Positions 18,370 through 28,700 of a stretch of 64,000 bases of DNA are shown piece by piece. The DNA is from Streptomyces lydicus (lineage in GTDB: Bacteria; Actinomycetota; Actinomycetes; Streptomycetales; Streptomycetaceae). Both the position numbers and the translations under genes were made by a program. Within the stretch, counting starts at the first letter, position 1, and each line of letters starts with the position of its first letter. The stretch is from positions 54,902-118,901 of the forward strand of contig NZ_JNZA01000021.1 in NCBI RefSeq assembly GCF_000717345.1, read 5' to 3'. The notes below the pieces were generated by a model. That model was not told the DNA's origin, did not search any database, and saw only the letters and a list, made by a program, of their open reading frames with translations.

Positions 18370-21219
18370 TCAGTCCTGCGGAGGTGGCCCCCCGGACTTC
18401 TGCCGGCGGGTCACCTCCGCGGCGATTTCGACCCGTGAGGTCATCGCCAGCTTTCTGAGGATGCTGGACACATGGGTGCTGACGGTGCTTCGGGCGATGG
18501 ACAGCCGAGACGCTATCTCGGGATTGGAACACCCTTCGGCCACGTGCTCCGCAACCAGACGTTCGGTATGGGTGAGTGCTTCCCAGCCGTCGCGAGAACC
18601 GGTTCGGGTCCGGTGTGAGCCCCGGCGAACGGCGACCGCACGCAGCCGGGACGTCGCCTGGGCCGCGTCCCGGACCGCACCCATCCGCGCGAACGTGTCC
18701 AGCGCCTGATCGAGCAGGACGCGGGCGTCATCCAGCCGCCCCCTACGGGCCAGCAGTTCCGCCGCATCGGTAAGGGCGTGCGCCGCATTGAGTGGCCGCG
18801 GAGCGTTGCGGTAGCAGCGGACCGCTTCCATGAGCAGATCGGGGTCCCCGCTCAGCAGACCTTGACAGCGGTAGGCGTCACCGAGGTGGTAGAGGCCGCC
18901 GCTGTGGTCGGCGCGCCGTTGCGCGGCGGCGGCGTATCGCTGTGCGTTCGCTTGGTCCCCGTGTGCCAGGGCGAGGCGGACCAGATCAGGTGTCAGAAAG
19001 CCGAGGATCAGCTGGCCCGGCAGATGCCCGACGCCGCTGTCGAACGCCTCGGCGAGTCGGGAGTAGGCGCGCCGGGCATCGCCCCGCGCTTCGTCCAGAA
19101 GGACACCGGCGCACAACGGCAGATACTCGTAGAAGGCGGCGACCGTCGAGTGGTCGACCTCGGTCAGCAGAGCGGTCAGATGTGCCTCGGCGAGGGGCCG
19201 CCTGCCTCTGTGCACCGCGATCAGTGCCGCCACCGCCCGCAGCGCCCGGCTCAGCGCGTCCTGGCCGCCGCAGTCGAGACCTGAGGCGATCTCCGCCAGC
19301 GCATCGTCCCAGCGCCCCGCGTGAAACGCGAGGAGCGCGCAGGACAGGTGGTACCAGGGCAGAAACATCCCCCCGGTGCGCTCCACCGGGATGCGTAGGG
19401 CGGCGAGGGTCCGCTGGGCGTCGTGCCCGAGATCGAGGTCGACGTAGTAGTTCACCAGCGCGAGTTGCAGCCCCACCCACTGCGCCGGGTGCATCGTGTC
19501 GGGCGTGAGGCGGGACGCCTGCCGCGCGAGTTCAACCGCCTCGGCATCAGGAGTTTCGAGGAAGCGCTTGGCTGCCAGTACGTGCAGGGCGCCGGCCAGG
19601 GCCTGACTGTCGCCGGCCTTGTCGGCCGCGCGCCGGGCACGTGAGGCGACCGCACCGGCTTCGGTGAGGTCGCCCAGCGCGAAGAGACATACGGCGCTGA
19701 ACGCCTGGAGCCGGACCGCCTCGATCTCCGGTACGTCCGGCCGGCATCCGGCCCGCGCCTCCGCCAGCGCCAGGTCGGGCCGGCCACGGGCGAACGCGGC
19801 CTGGATGACGATCCAGCGCATCAGGCATTCCCACCCGGGATCAGGCGCCTTGGCCAGGGCGCAGCGGGCGCTTTCCTCCGCCTCGGCGAGGAGACCACAG
19901 GAAAGTTGTGCAAGGGCGTGGTGGAGACGGAGGTTGGCGTACCCGGCAGCCGTGGGGTCGCCGAGTTCCAGCGCTGTGGTGAGCAGTCGCAGAGCCATGG
20001 TCGGGGCCCGCGTGGTGAGCCGTGCCGCGGATCCTTCCAGCCACGTGATCAGGAAGTCCGGGCTCGGCAGCCCGTTGAGGAGGTGCTCGGCAACGCGTTC
20101 GGGAGCTGCCCCGGCCTCGGCCAGACACTGCGCTGCTCTCATGTGCAGCATCGCCCGGACCGACCCCGGCACGGCGTCGTACAAGGCGTGCCGGATGAGT
20201 TCATGCCGGAAGCGCAGGTGTTGACCGGTGTCCCGCAGCACCCCGGCTGCCTCGGCCTCCCCTATGACGGCCAGCAGGTCACGTAGCGGAAGGTCCACCG
20301 CCGCTGCGAGTTCGGCGGTGGTACAACTGGCGCCCAGTACGGAGGCGACACGCAGCACCTGCAGCACGTCATCACGCAGATGGCGAAGCCGGTGCGTCAC
20401 CAGCGCGGTCAGCGGCGGCAGCGAGTAGCCGGCGGCGACGTCCGCCGTGGTCTCACCGGTCTCGATGGCGTGCTCGCGCCTCAGCGCGGCGATCAACTCG
20501 GTGAGGTACAGCGGGTTTCCTGCGGCTCCCTCGGCCATACGGCGCAGTCGCGGGCCGGCCGACCGGCCGCACAGGTCTGCCAGCAGAGCCGCCACGGCCT
20601 CCGTATCGAGGGGTGCCAGCTCCAGCAGGGTGCGATTTCCGGCGATCGGGCTCCGCGACAGGTGGTCGACTTCCCCGGCTCGGGAAACGGGCCGGTGAGC
20701 ACCCACCACCAGAAGCGGCAATTGATGCACCGAACGCACCAGCTTGTGCAGCACGGCCACGCTTGCCGAGTCCGCCCACTGGAGGTCGTCGAGGAACAGC
20801 GCCAGCGGCCCCTGTGCGCACAAGTCCTCGACCAGCCCGATCATCGCCTCGATCGTCGCGGCGTATGCCCCGGCCGCCTCGCTCTTGGCGCCCGGCACCC
20901 CGTAGCGGGCATCGCCACGCAGCACCTCGGCGACCCGGGCCCGCCGGGCATCCGAGGGCGACTCCTCCAGCCTCAAGCATCGTGAAATGAACGCGAACGG
21001 CCATGCCTCTTCCAGATCCTGGGCACTCCCCTGCAGCACCTGCAGGCCCCTGCGCTCTGCGGCCGCTGCGGCCTGCTCCAGCACCGTGGTCTTCCCGAGG
21101 CCGGCCTCACCCACGACGAACGCGGCCTGCCCCTCGCCCGCAAGCGTGGAGTCCGCCAGCCTGGACAGCACCGCCATCTCAGCCGCACGACCCACCAGAC
21201 AACCTTCGAATGAAGCCAT
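18370..21219 (-). CDS. LAL-family (LuxR large ATP-binding) transcriptional regulator
   Basis: 949 residues. The N-terminal AAA/NTPase has Walker A GEAGLGKTT (residues 37-45) and a Walker B LALFLDDLQWADS. The middle is a long helical TPR-like region. The C-terminus is a LuxR helix-turn-helix (LTHTERLVAEHVAEGCSNPE, IASRLSIARSTVSTHVSSIL). Such regulators activate secondary-metabolism or catabolic operons upon ligand and ATP binding. I prefer the ATG at 21219 (preceded by GGGGGCGAAG, with LVGR close to the N-terminus) over an ATG 45 bases upstream. It converges with the lectin gene; no obvious target operon adjoins it, so its regulon is unknown. Confidence 0.88.
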   Translation of the reverse strand: MASFEGCLVGRAAEMAVLSRLADSTLAGEGQAAFVVGEAGLGKTTVLEQAAAAAERRGLQVLQGSAQDLEEAWPFAFISRCLRLEESPSDARRARVAEVLRGDARYGVPGAKSEAAGAYAATIEAMIGLVEDLCAQGPLALFLDDLQWADSASVAVLHKLVRSVHQLPLLVVGAHRPVSRAGEVDHLSRSPIAGNRTLLELAPLDTEAVAALLADLCGRSAGPRLRRMAEGAAGNPLYLTELIAALRREHAIETGETTADVAAGYSLPPLTALVTHRLRHLRDDVLQVLRVASVLGASCTTAELAAAVDLPLRDLLAVIGEAEAAGVLRDTGQHLRFRHELIRHALYDAVPGSVRAMLHMRAAQCLAEAGAAPERVAEHLLNGLPSPDFLITWLEGSAARLTTRAPTMALRLLTTALELGDPTAAGYANLRLHHALAQLSCGLLAEAEESARCALAKAPDPGWECLMRWIVIQAAFARGRPDLALAEARAGCRPDVPEIEAVRLQAFSAVCLFALGDLTEAGAVASRARRAADKAGDSQALAGALHVLAAKRFLETPDAEAVELARQASRLTPDTMHPAQWVGLQLALVNYYVDLDLGHDAQRTLAALRIPVERTGGMFLPWYHLSCALLAFHAGRWDDALAEIASGLDCGGQDALSRALRAVAALIAVHRGRRPLAEAHLTALLTEVDHSTVAAFYEYLPLCAGVLLDEARGDARRAYSRLAEAFDSGVGHLPGQLILGFLTPDLVRLALAHGDQANAQRYAAAAQRRADHSGGLYHLGDAYRCQGLLSGDPDLLMEAVRCYRNAPRPLNAAHALTDAAELLARRGRLDDARVLLDQALDTFARMGAVRDAAQATSRLRAVAVRRGSHRTRTGSRDGWEALTHTERLVAEHVAEGCSNPEIASRLSIARSTVSTHVSSILRKLAMTSRVEIAAEVTRRQKSGGPPPQD

Positions 21220-21489
21220 CACTTCGCCCCCACGCCGTGTAATGCCAGGTGTTTCATAGCACATGTCTTGGATGTGCCTAGTGAACGACCGTCACCCGGA
21301 CAAGGTCCGCTCGTCGGCGAAGGCAGCCGTGGAGCTCCGTCGGCGCAGTCCTTCCTTTGAGTGGGATGCGACAGTGCGCCGCAGGCACGGGCCTGCGGCG
21401 CACCGTGGGGGGCCGGTGAGCGGCACAGCGCACCGGCCGGCACGGAGCTGGAACAGGGCTGCTGGCGATACGGGCCACTGACCCCGAGC

Positions 21490-21529
21490 TTGCTGGCGTC
21501 TTACTCGCCGAAGACGCCGGGTTCTTCCA
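21490..21529 (+). pseudogene. Second displaced aldehyde dehydrogenase 3' end
   Basis: Encodes LLASYSPK and then loses frame by one base relative to the copy at 14353 (AAGAAGCTGGGG there, AAGACGCCGGG here). The downstream GGGTTCTTCC and the hairpin with GGCGCCTGACC.GGGCT also match. At the DNA level it is closer to the 14353 copy than to the intact gene. The interval from 21220 to 21697 holds nothing else I recognise. Confidence 0.7.
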
Positions 21530-21537
21530 GACGCGAG

Positions 21538-21581
21538 AGAAGGGCGCCTGACCAGGGCTGATGCCTGGCAGGCGCCCTTCT
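21538..21581. terminator. Hairpin beside dehydrogenase remnant
   Basis: Perfect 13-bp inverted repeat AGAAGGGCGCCTG / CAGGCGCCCTTCT with an 18-base interior that can pair further (ACCAGGGC, GCCTGG). It is the counterpart of the terminator at 2670 and now lies in the gap between the LAL gene and dacA. Confidence 0.65.
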
Positions 21582-21697
21582 CAGGCTCGCCCTGGGCCGC
21601 GCAGCGACATTCGGCCGCACTCTCCCGTCATCCGCGCTGGAGGGCTCGCAACGGCACCTCGCAGGCCACGAGGCACGCGCTCAAACGCGCTGCCCGC

Positions 21698-22762
21698 TCA
21701 GTGGGCGAAGCCCCAGTCGAGCATCTTGGCGGCGTCGTCGAAGCGGCCCTGGTCATCCCTGAGGATCGCGCCGACCAGGGTGCGGTTGTCCCGCTTGGCG
21801 GCGAAGACGAGGGCGTAGCCGGACTCCGGGCCGCTGCCCGTCTTGATGCCCAGGGCACCGTCGTAGCTGCTCAGCAGCTTGTTGGTGTTGTCCCAGGTGT
21901 AGTACCGGATGTGGCCGTTGGCCGCCGGAGCCTCGGTCTTGAACTGCGTCTTCTTCACGACGTCGGCGAACACCGGCTGCAGCATTGCTCGCTGGCCGAG
22001 CTTGGCCAGGTCGCGGGCGGTGCTGTGGTTGTTGCCCTGCGAGATGCCGTCGAAGCTGTCGAAGTGCGTGCCGGTCATGCCCAGTTGTTGCGCCTCGACG
22101 TTCATCTGGTTCACGAAGTCGGCGATCCGCGCGTCCTGCGTGCCCCCGGAGCCGAAGTTGTCGGCCAGGGCCATCGCGGCGTCGTCGCCGGACGGGATCA
22201 GCATGGCGTGCAGCATCTGCTCGACGGTCAGCCTGTCGCCGGTCTGGAGGTCGGCGGTGCTGCCGCCGACCTTCTGCACATAGTCCCGGTACTCCTGCTT
22301 CACCGTGATCTGCCGGTTCAGCCACTCCGGGTGCTTGAGCACCACGAGGGCGGTCATGATCTTGGTGGTGCTGGCCATCGGCACGCTCTCGTCCGCCTTG
22401 GCCCCGCCCCACAGCTCCCGCTCCTGGCTGCCGTCGCGGGCGTCCAGCAGGAAGGCGTGGTCGGCGTTGATCTGAGGAGCGGCCTGGTCCTTCGCGTCCT
22501 GCGCCCCGGCTGCCTCGCCCCGGGCAGTGCCCTGCGCCGCCTGGGCGGACCGGAACTGCCCCTGCCTGCCCTGCTTCTGGTCGGCTGTTGTGGTGGCCTC
22601 GCCACCCTTGTGGCCGTTGTCGTCCGCGGAGTGTGTGGCACCCGGGGTGGCAGCCTCGGCGAGGCCGCCGGCGGTGATCGGCAGGGCGGCACCGACAAGT
22701 GCGACCATCGCGACCCGGACTCCGGTGCGGTGTATGCGGTTGGGGCGGGCGTGGGAACCCAT
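21698..22762 (-). CDS. D-alanyl-D-alanine carboxypeptidase (serine, DacA/PBP5 type)
   Basis: 354-residue exported penicillin-binding protein. A signal/anchor segment (residues ~12-38) is followed by a 60-residue low-complexity Ala/Gln/Gly linker and the S11 peptidase domain. The catalytic tetrad is S131-TTK-K134, the second motif is S191-G-D193 where SxN is usual, and the third is KTGS. It trims the terminal D-Ala of peptidoglycan stem peptides outside the membrane. The Asp in place of Asn (or Cys) in the second motif is unusual but the surroundings (MLIPSGDDAAMALA) are otherwise standard. The gene stands alone, with a ~185-base gap on its upstream side. Confidence 0.9.
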   Translation of the reverse strand: MGSHARPNRIHRTGVRVAMVALVGAALPITAGGLAEAATPGATHSADDNGHKGGEATTTADQKQGRQGQFRSAQAAQGTARGEAAGAQDAKDQAAPQINADHAFLLDARDGSQERELWGGAKADESVPMASTTKIMTALVVLKHPEWLNRQITVKQEYRDYVQKVGGSTADLQTGDRLTVEQMLHAMLIPSGDDAAMALADNFGSGGTQDARIADFVNQMNVEAQQLGMTGTHFDSFDGISQGNNHSTARDLAKLGQRAMLQPVFADVVKKTQFKTEAPAANGHIRYYTWDNTNKLLSSYDGALGIKTGSGPESGYALVFAAKRDNRTLVGAILRDDQGRFDDAAKMLDWGFAH

Positions 22763-22947
22763 GGGGCGTCCCTCCTCCCGGCGAAGGAACGCCGGTCCGT
22801 AGCAGTAACTCGGTTCATGGTGAATCTACTTGCCCGATGGCTGCTCGTGCGTAGCGCCCGGCGCCTGCTGCGCGATCGGCGGTGCCCGGCCGGGTACGGC
22901 GGACGCGTAACTGATCGTTTCAGGCGGTCCGATCCGTCGGACAGCTC

Positions 22948-23544
22948 CTAGTAGGGGCCGCCCCGAAAGAACGTGCTCCCGCGCAATCGCGGCCGGTCGT
23001 CCCGCCGATGAGCGGCATCGGAGCGGTCACTCGGTGCTGAGCGTGCGGCGAGAGCCCGCAACCTCTCCAGGCCCGCCAGGACTTCGGGCCGGTTGTCGGC
23101 TCGTTTCATCCACACCGGAAGCCGCGGGAACATCGCCGTCGTCGGCGAAGCGAGATGTTCGCGCAGCACGGCGCGGGCGTAGGCGCCCAGCTCATCGACG
23201 TGCTTCTCGTTGTACGCCCACAGAATCCGCCCGACGCAACGGGTCTGCAGCCACAGCGGCTGCCGGAAGAACGGATCCTCGGTGCCGCCCATGGCCGCGC
23301 CCATGAGTGCGGCGCCCTGCACTTCGGCTTCCCATTCGTGGGTGGCCCCGCACGCCGCGCACACGAGACGGCGCGGCATGAACATCAGCTCACTGAAATA
23401 CCGAGGTGCCTCAAGATCTGGCCGGGGCACGACGAGAGCGCGACCCCCGCAGCACGGGCACACCACCAGAATGCGGTCTGCGAACTGCGCCAGCCATCGT
23501 CCCGTGTCGATGTGGCGCACCGGACGGCTCGACTCAGACTTCAT
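22948..23544 (-). CDS. Zinc-ribbon hypothetical protein
   Basis: 198 residues with a putative zinc ribbon: CPCCGG near residue 25 and CAACG about 35 residues later. A helical part follows (RQPLWLQTRCVGRILWAYNE, KHVDELGAYARAVLREH), then a basic tail. I know similar conserved proteins in actinomycetes without assigned function. I chose ATG 23544, which starts MKSESSRPVRHIDT; an ATG four codons earlier is possible, and the long upstream extension of the frame is low-complexity. It lies 67 bases downstream of the DEAD-box helicase on the same strand, so a nucleic-acid-related role is conceivable but unproven. Confidence 0.65.
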   Translation of the reverse strand: MKSESSRPVRHIDTGRWLAQFADRILVVCPCCGGRALVVPRPDLEAPRYFSELMFMPRRLVCAACGATHEWEAEVQGAALMGAAMGGTEDPFFRQPLWLQTRCVGRILWAYNEKHVDELGAYARAVLREHLASPTTAMFPRLPVWMKRADNRPEVLAGLERLRALAARSAPSDRSDAAHRRDDRPRLRGSTFFRGGPY

Positions 23545-23611
23545 GGCGAGCACCATGGCACACACGCCGGGAGCCACCGGCCCTGCCCGAAGCCGAAGGC
23601 CGCCGCGCTTC

Positions 23612-25027
23612 TCAGCCGCCGCGGCGCACCCGGGCTGCCTTGCGGGCCTCGGCGAGCATACGGGCCTCGCTGGCCTTGCGGGACTTGCCGCCGGTTCTGC
23701 GGGAGGCGTCCTTGCTGGTGCCCAGGCCACGGAAGGGGACATTGGTGTTCTTGGCCCGGCCTGCGGCGGGCCCACCGTCGAGCGGGGTGCCGGAGGGAGC
23801 CTTGGCCCCGGTGATCCGGCTCAGCTCCGCCTCACCCGAGCGCACCTTGGTGGTCGTCGGCGCGATGCCGGCCTCTCCCAGCAGGCGGCTCATCTCGCTG
23901 CGCTGGCCCGGGAGGACCAGCGTGACGACGCGGCCGGACTCACCGGCCCGGGCGGTGCGGCCCGCGCGGTGCACATAGTCCTTGGGGTCGGTGGGCGGGT
24001 CGACGTTGACCACGAGATCGAGGTCGTCGACGTGCAGGCCACGGGCCGCGACATTGGTCGCCACCAGGACGGTGATCTGCCCGTCCTTGAACTGCGCGAG
24101 GGTCCGGGTGCGCTGCGGCTGGGACTTCCCGCTGTGCAGGGCGGCGGCATGCACCCCGCTGGCCCGCAGGTGCCGGGTGAGCTGGTCGACCGCGTGCTTG
24201 GTGTCCAGGAACAGCAGAACGCGGCCGTCGCGGGCGGCGATCTCGGTGGCGACGGCATACCGGTCGGGGCCATGAACGACGAGCACATGGTGGTCCATGG
24301 TCGTGACCGCGCCCGCGGACGGGTCGACCGAGTGGACGACGGGATCATGGAGGTAGCGCCGGACGAGGTGGTCGACGTCGCGGTCCAGGGTGGCGGAGAA
24401 CAGCATCCGCTGGCCGTCGCGGTGCACCTGGTCGAGCACCTCGGTGACCTGCGGCAGGAAGCCCATGTCGCACATCTGGTCAGCCTCGTCGAGGACGGTG
24501 ATCCGTACCCGTCCCAGGCGACAGGCCCCGCGCTCGATGAGGTCGTGCAGGCGGCCGGGGGTGGCGACGACGACCTCGGCCCCGTCGCGCAGCGCAGCGG
24601 CCTGCCGGCCGATCGACATGCCGCCGACGACCGCGGCCATCCGCAGTCGGAGCGCGTCGGCGTACGGCGCGAGTGCTTCGGTGACCTGCTGGGCAAGCTC
24701 CCGGGTGGGCACCAGGATCAGGGCGAGGGGCTGCTTCGGCTCCGCGCGCCGCCCGGCCGTCCGTACGAGCAGCGGCAGGCCGAAGGCGAGGGTTTTGCCC
24801 GATCCGGTGCGCCCGCGCCCCAGGACGTCGCGTCCCGCGAGGGCGTTGGGCAGCGTGGCTGCCTGGATCGGGAAGGGCTCGCGCACGCCGAGCTCGGTGA
24901 GCGTTCGCAGCACCGCGGGCGGCAGTTCCAGGTCGGCGAAGGAGCCGACCGGGGGCACCGCCGGGGTGAGGGGCACCGGCTGAGCGAGGTCGCCGTGCGA
25001 GGTGCCGAGGTGGTCCGGGGGGTTCAT
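23612..25027 (-). CDS. DEAD-box ATP-dependent RNA helicase (RhlE-like)
   Basis: 471 residues with all core motifs in order: the Q-motif region (F.DLELPP, then PFPIQAATLP), GRGRTGSGKT (I), PTRELAQQ (Ia), ATPGR (Ib), DEAD (II), SAT (III), LLFLDT (IV), ATNVAARGLHV (V) and HRAGRTAR (VI). A basic C-terminal tail rich in Arg/Lys (RRTGGKSRKASEARMLAEAR) likely binds RNA. It unwinds RNA duplexes during ribosome assembly, decay or cold adaptation. The start is ATG 25027, preceded by GGAAGG; the frame extends 22 codons upstream without family similarity. Confidence 0.92.
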   Translation of the reverse strand: MNPPDHLGTSHGDLAQPVPLTPAVPPVGSFADLELPPAVLRTLTELGVREPFPIQAATLPNALAGRDVLGRGRTGSGKTLAFGLPLLVRTAGRRAEPKQPLALILVPTRELAQQVTEALAPYADALRLRMAAVVGGMSIGRQAAALRDGAEVVVATPGRLHDLIERGACRLGRVRITVLDEADQMCDMGFLPQVTEVLDQVHRDGQRMLFSATLDRDVDHLVRRYLHDPVVHSVDPSAGAVTTMDHHVLVVHGPDRYAVATEIAARDGRVLLFLDTKHAVDQLTRHLRASGVHAAALHSGKSQPQRTRTLAQFKDGQITVLVATNVAARGLHVDDLDLVVNVDPPTDPKDYVHRAGRTARAGESGRVVTLVLPGQRSEMSRLLGEAGIAPTTTKVRSGEAELSRITGAKAPSGTPLDGGPAAGRAKNTNVPFRGLGTSKDASRRTGGKSRKASEARMLAEARKAARVRRGG

Positions 25028-25547
25028 GAAGAGCCTTCCGTATGCGGAACGTACCGAGGAAGGCCCGGCAGGAAAGGAGCAGCCGACGGACAAGGGGAAC
25101 CGGACGGGCAGAATTACCAGCCGTCACAGCTGTCACAGCCGTCCAAACGGTTGAGGCTAACACACAGGGACAGCGCGCCCCGGTGCTGTGGTGCTGATCA
25201 CTCCGCCTGCGCCGGTGAGACGAAACCCCGGCGTCGCGGCCTGCGGCGGCCTCGCCGCAGCGCTCCGGGCAGCGCATGGCCGCACGAGGGCGGTGGAGCG
25301 TGGGCCCTCGCGACCACCAACTGGCCAGTTGCCAGGGCGAGTTCGGGCACAGCGCCCTAGCCTCTGGTGGAACGGCAGGTCCTGGCGGAGCACCTCACCC
25401 CTGACCACTCACGACCGTGGTCGGCGTGATGCCTTCTCGGCCTCCGGCCCTGGGGCGAGGCAAGGGTATGCAAATGGAACAAAAACGGACCATGACTGCA
25501 CCAATATCGGTTCTGTTCGAGAGGAACGGGCACATCTAGGGGGAAAC
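25028..25547. other. Divergent intergenic region
   Basis: About 520 bases between the helicase and the small exported peptide. Near 25128-25145 GTCACAGC is repeated (tgacagctgtgacagctgtgacgg on the other strand), possibly part of the helicase leader. The 100 bases before the peptide gene are AT-richer (ATGCAAATGGAACAAAAACG) and probably carry its promoter. No other gene is supported. Confidence 0.4.
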
Positions 25548-25700
25548 ATGCGTAGCAAGCTGGCCGGCCTGATCGGGATCATCGCGTTGACCGTTGCCTT
25601 CGGGACCGGCGTGGTGGTGCACAACTTTGAGGCCGACGGGGCGGGGAAGGGTGTGCACATTCTGGCCACCAACGAGGGGCCGGGTTCCACCCACCAGTAA
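25548..25700 (+). CDS. Small exported or membrane peptide, 50 aa
   Basis: MRSKLAGLIGIIALTVAFGT begins a signal-like helix (positive start, ~18 hydrophobic residues). It is followed by a short hydrophilic tail rich in Gly, His and acidic residues (FEADGAGKGVHILATNEGPG). A strong GGGGGAA site precedes ATG 25548. It ends six bases from the stop of the convergent SARP regulator. I do not know the family; it may be a secreted peptide or a tiny membrane protein. The leader, AT-rich promoter region and ribosome site argue that it is real. Confidence 0.6.
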   Translation: MRSKLAGLIGIIALTVAFGTGVVVHNFEADGAGKGVHILATNEGPGSTHQ

Positions 25701-25706
25701 GCCGGG

Positions 25707-28700
25707 CTACTGACTGACGCCCGACGCCTGTGTGCTGCAGCAAAAAGAGCCAAGAGTGCAGCACACAGGCGCACGGCCGGGCGAGCCCAGGATGGCTCGG
25801 GGGATGTTCATGGCAGCGAACAGTTCCTCGGCGCTGCGCAAGTGCTGTTGGGCGACGTCATGCCGTCCCAGCGACTGCTCGGCTTTCGCCATGCCGTGCA
25901 GTCCGTGCGCCACACCCATGCGGTAGCCGATGCTCAGTGCCCTCTGATGGGCACTTCGGTGCAGGCCGAGCGCCTTCTCGTGGTCGCCTCCGCGCTGGTG
26001 GACCAGTCCCGCGATGTTCTCGACCTCGCACTGCCATGTCACCGTACCCAGAGGGCTGACGAGCGCGAGTGCTTGATCAATGTGCGTCATCACCTCGTCA
26101 CCCTGACCGTTCCGCTGGTGGAGAACGGCGCATAGAGCCAGGGACATGGCACGGTTCCTGGGCATCACGGATTCTTCGCCGAGTGCCAGGGCCCTGTCGA
26201 GGTACCTCTGTGCCGATGCGTCGTCGCCTCCGTCCAGGTGCGCTATGACCAGGTCGTTGAGGGCGGCTACTTCGTGCTCCTGCTCGCCGACTTCCTGGCA
26301 GAGCATGACGGCCCGTTCGGCGGCCGCGATCGCTTCCGTGACCCGCCCCTGCCACAGGTGCAGGGTGCTGAGATTGCACAGCGCGATGGATTCCCGCCGA
26401 AGGGTTCCGAACTCGCGGTGAAGCCGGATTCCCCGCAACAGAAGGTCGTATCCCTCGGAAAGGCTGCCGAGCACGATGTGTGCCCAGCCGAGCAGGTCCA
26501 GGAAGGCTGCCTCGCTGACGGAATCCCCGTGCGACCGGGCCACCCGCAGGCCCTCTTCCGCGGCCTCCGTCGCCAACTGGAACTCTCCGAGTATCTGGTG
26601 GGCCGAGGCCAGGTTGGCCAGGCTCAGACACAGGGCTTGGGTATCCGCCGCCCGACGTGCCGCGGCCACCGCGACCTCCGCCAGCTCCCGGAAGTCCCGG
26701 ATGGCTCCCTGCGCATGCAGGTGGAGCACCGTATTTCTGGCCAGGTAGCTGGCCAAGCGGTGAAAGTCGTGTTTCTGTCCCAGTCGGACGCTGGCCTGCA
26801 GGCCCCTGCTCTCCTGGTCGTACCACCGGCGGGCGGTCTGTGCGTCACCGAAGGCAGGCAGCCCCGGCGCGTTGCCTGTCGGAGCGGACGCACACTGGCG
26901 CAGTCCGGGGAACAGGATCCGGCACGCCTCGTTGGTCGCACCCAGGTAGTAATTCAGCAGCCGGCCGACGGCTGTGTCCTTCTCGTGCCGCACGGAATCG
27001 TCCCAGAGGCTGCGGGCAAAGCTGCGGATGAGGTCGTGGAAGGAGTACCGCCCCGCCTCGTGCTGCTGCAGTAGTTGCGAGTCGAGCAGGTCCTCCAGCA
27101 TTTGCTCCGCGTCCTTGGGCGTCATGCCCGTGAGAGCCGCGGCCGCATGAGGGTCGAAGTTCGGCCCGGGGTGCACTCCGAGGAGCATGAACGCCCGGCG
27201 GTGCTCCTCCCCCAGGGCCTCGTAGGAGAGCTGGATGGTCGTGGCGACACTGCGTTCGGTGGAGCGGAGCTCCGTGAGCAGCGCATCCTCCTCGCGGAGC
27301 CGGTCGACGAAGTACTGCAGCGTCCAGCGGGGGCGATTGTGGAGCCTGGCCGTGGCGATGCGCAGTGCGAGCGGCAGATGACCGCAGAGGGTGGCCAGTG
27401 ACTTCGCGGCTTCCGGGTCTGCGGCGACGCGTTCCTCGCCGAGAGTTCGGGTGAGCAACTCCGCACTGTCCTGCGGCGCCAGCGTGCCCACTGATATCCA
27501 GTGGGCCCCGTCGAGGTCGAGCAGCCGGCAACGGCTGGCCACCAGGACCAGGCACGCGGACGTGACGGGCAGGAGCGGGCGTATCTGAGCGGCCTCGGCC
27601 GCGTTGTCGAGGACGAGGAGCAGTCTCCGCGAGGCCGAGGCGGCCTGCCACATCGCGAGACGGTTCTCGGTGTCATCGGGGATCGCGCTGTCGGGTGTCC
27701 CCAGGGAGCGCAGCAGTATGCGCGTCGCCTCCTCGGGTGCAAGAGGGTGTTCCCCCGGGGTGAAGCCGCGCAGGTCGATGTACAGCTGTCCGTCCGGGTA
27801 CGAGGCGGCCAGGCGGTGCGCCGCACGCACGATGAGGGTGGTCTTACCCGCGCCGCCCATCCCGTCAACGGCGACGATGCGCGCCCCTTCGCCCGCCTGT
27901 CCCCGGTCGAGCAGGAATCTGAGTTCCAGGTGACGGCCGGTGAAGTCCGGTAGTTCATACGGCAGGGTGCACGGGGCGTTCTCGGTGGCGCGTGCCCCGT
28001 CCTCGGACGGTCGGGGGGAAGGGGCCGAAGGCGCTTGTGCGGGCGTGTCCAGTTCGGGGCTGGCCCGAAGAATCTTCTCGAACAGGCCGGCCAGGTCCGG
28101 ACACGGACTGATCCCGAGCTCTTCCGCCAGCAAGTCCCGCATGGCGGCGTACTCGTGGAGCGCCTCAGCCTGCCGACCGGCACGGTACAGAGCGAGCATC
28201 AGCTGGGCGCGCAGCCCCTCGCGCAGCGGGTAGGCGTCGGCGAACTCGCGTATTTCGCTGACGATGCCGCTGTCCTCGCCCAGTTGGAGTCTGAGCGCGA
28301 AGAGCTCCTCCGCCGCGGCCAGGCGCCGTTCCTCCAGGACGGTGGACGCCGCGCCGAGGACCGGTCCGCCCGTCCCGTTCAGCACCGGCCCCCGCCACAG
28401 CTCCAGGGCCTTCCGCAGCTCACCGGCCGCAGCGCTGAACTCTCCCTCGGAGCGGTCGGATGTGGCCTTCTGGACATGGCGCGAGAAGAGGTGCAGGTCG
28501 ACCTGGAGCGGCTCCACGGACACGCGGTACCCGGCGTCCTCGGTAACGATCAGCCCCGGGCCCTCCGGTATGCGCCGTCGAAGATCGGCAATAGCTTTAC
28601 GCACTTGTTGCTTGGCGGTATCGGGTGCGGATTCTCCCCAAGCTGTCTCGGCGAGGCGATCTATGGACACCGTCCGCCCGGACTCCAGCAACAGGGACGT

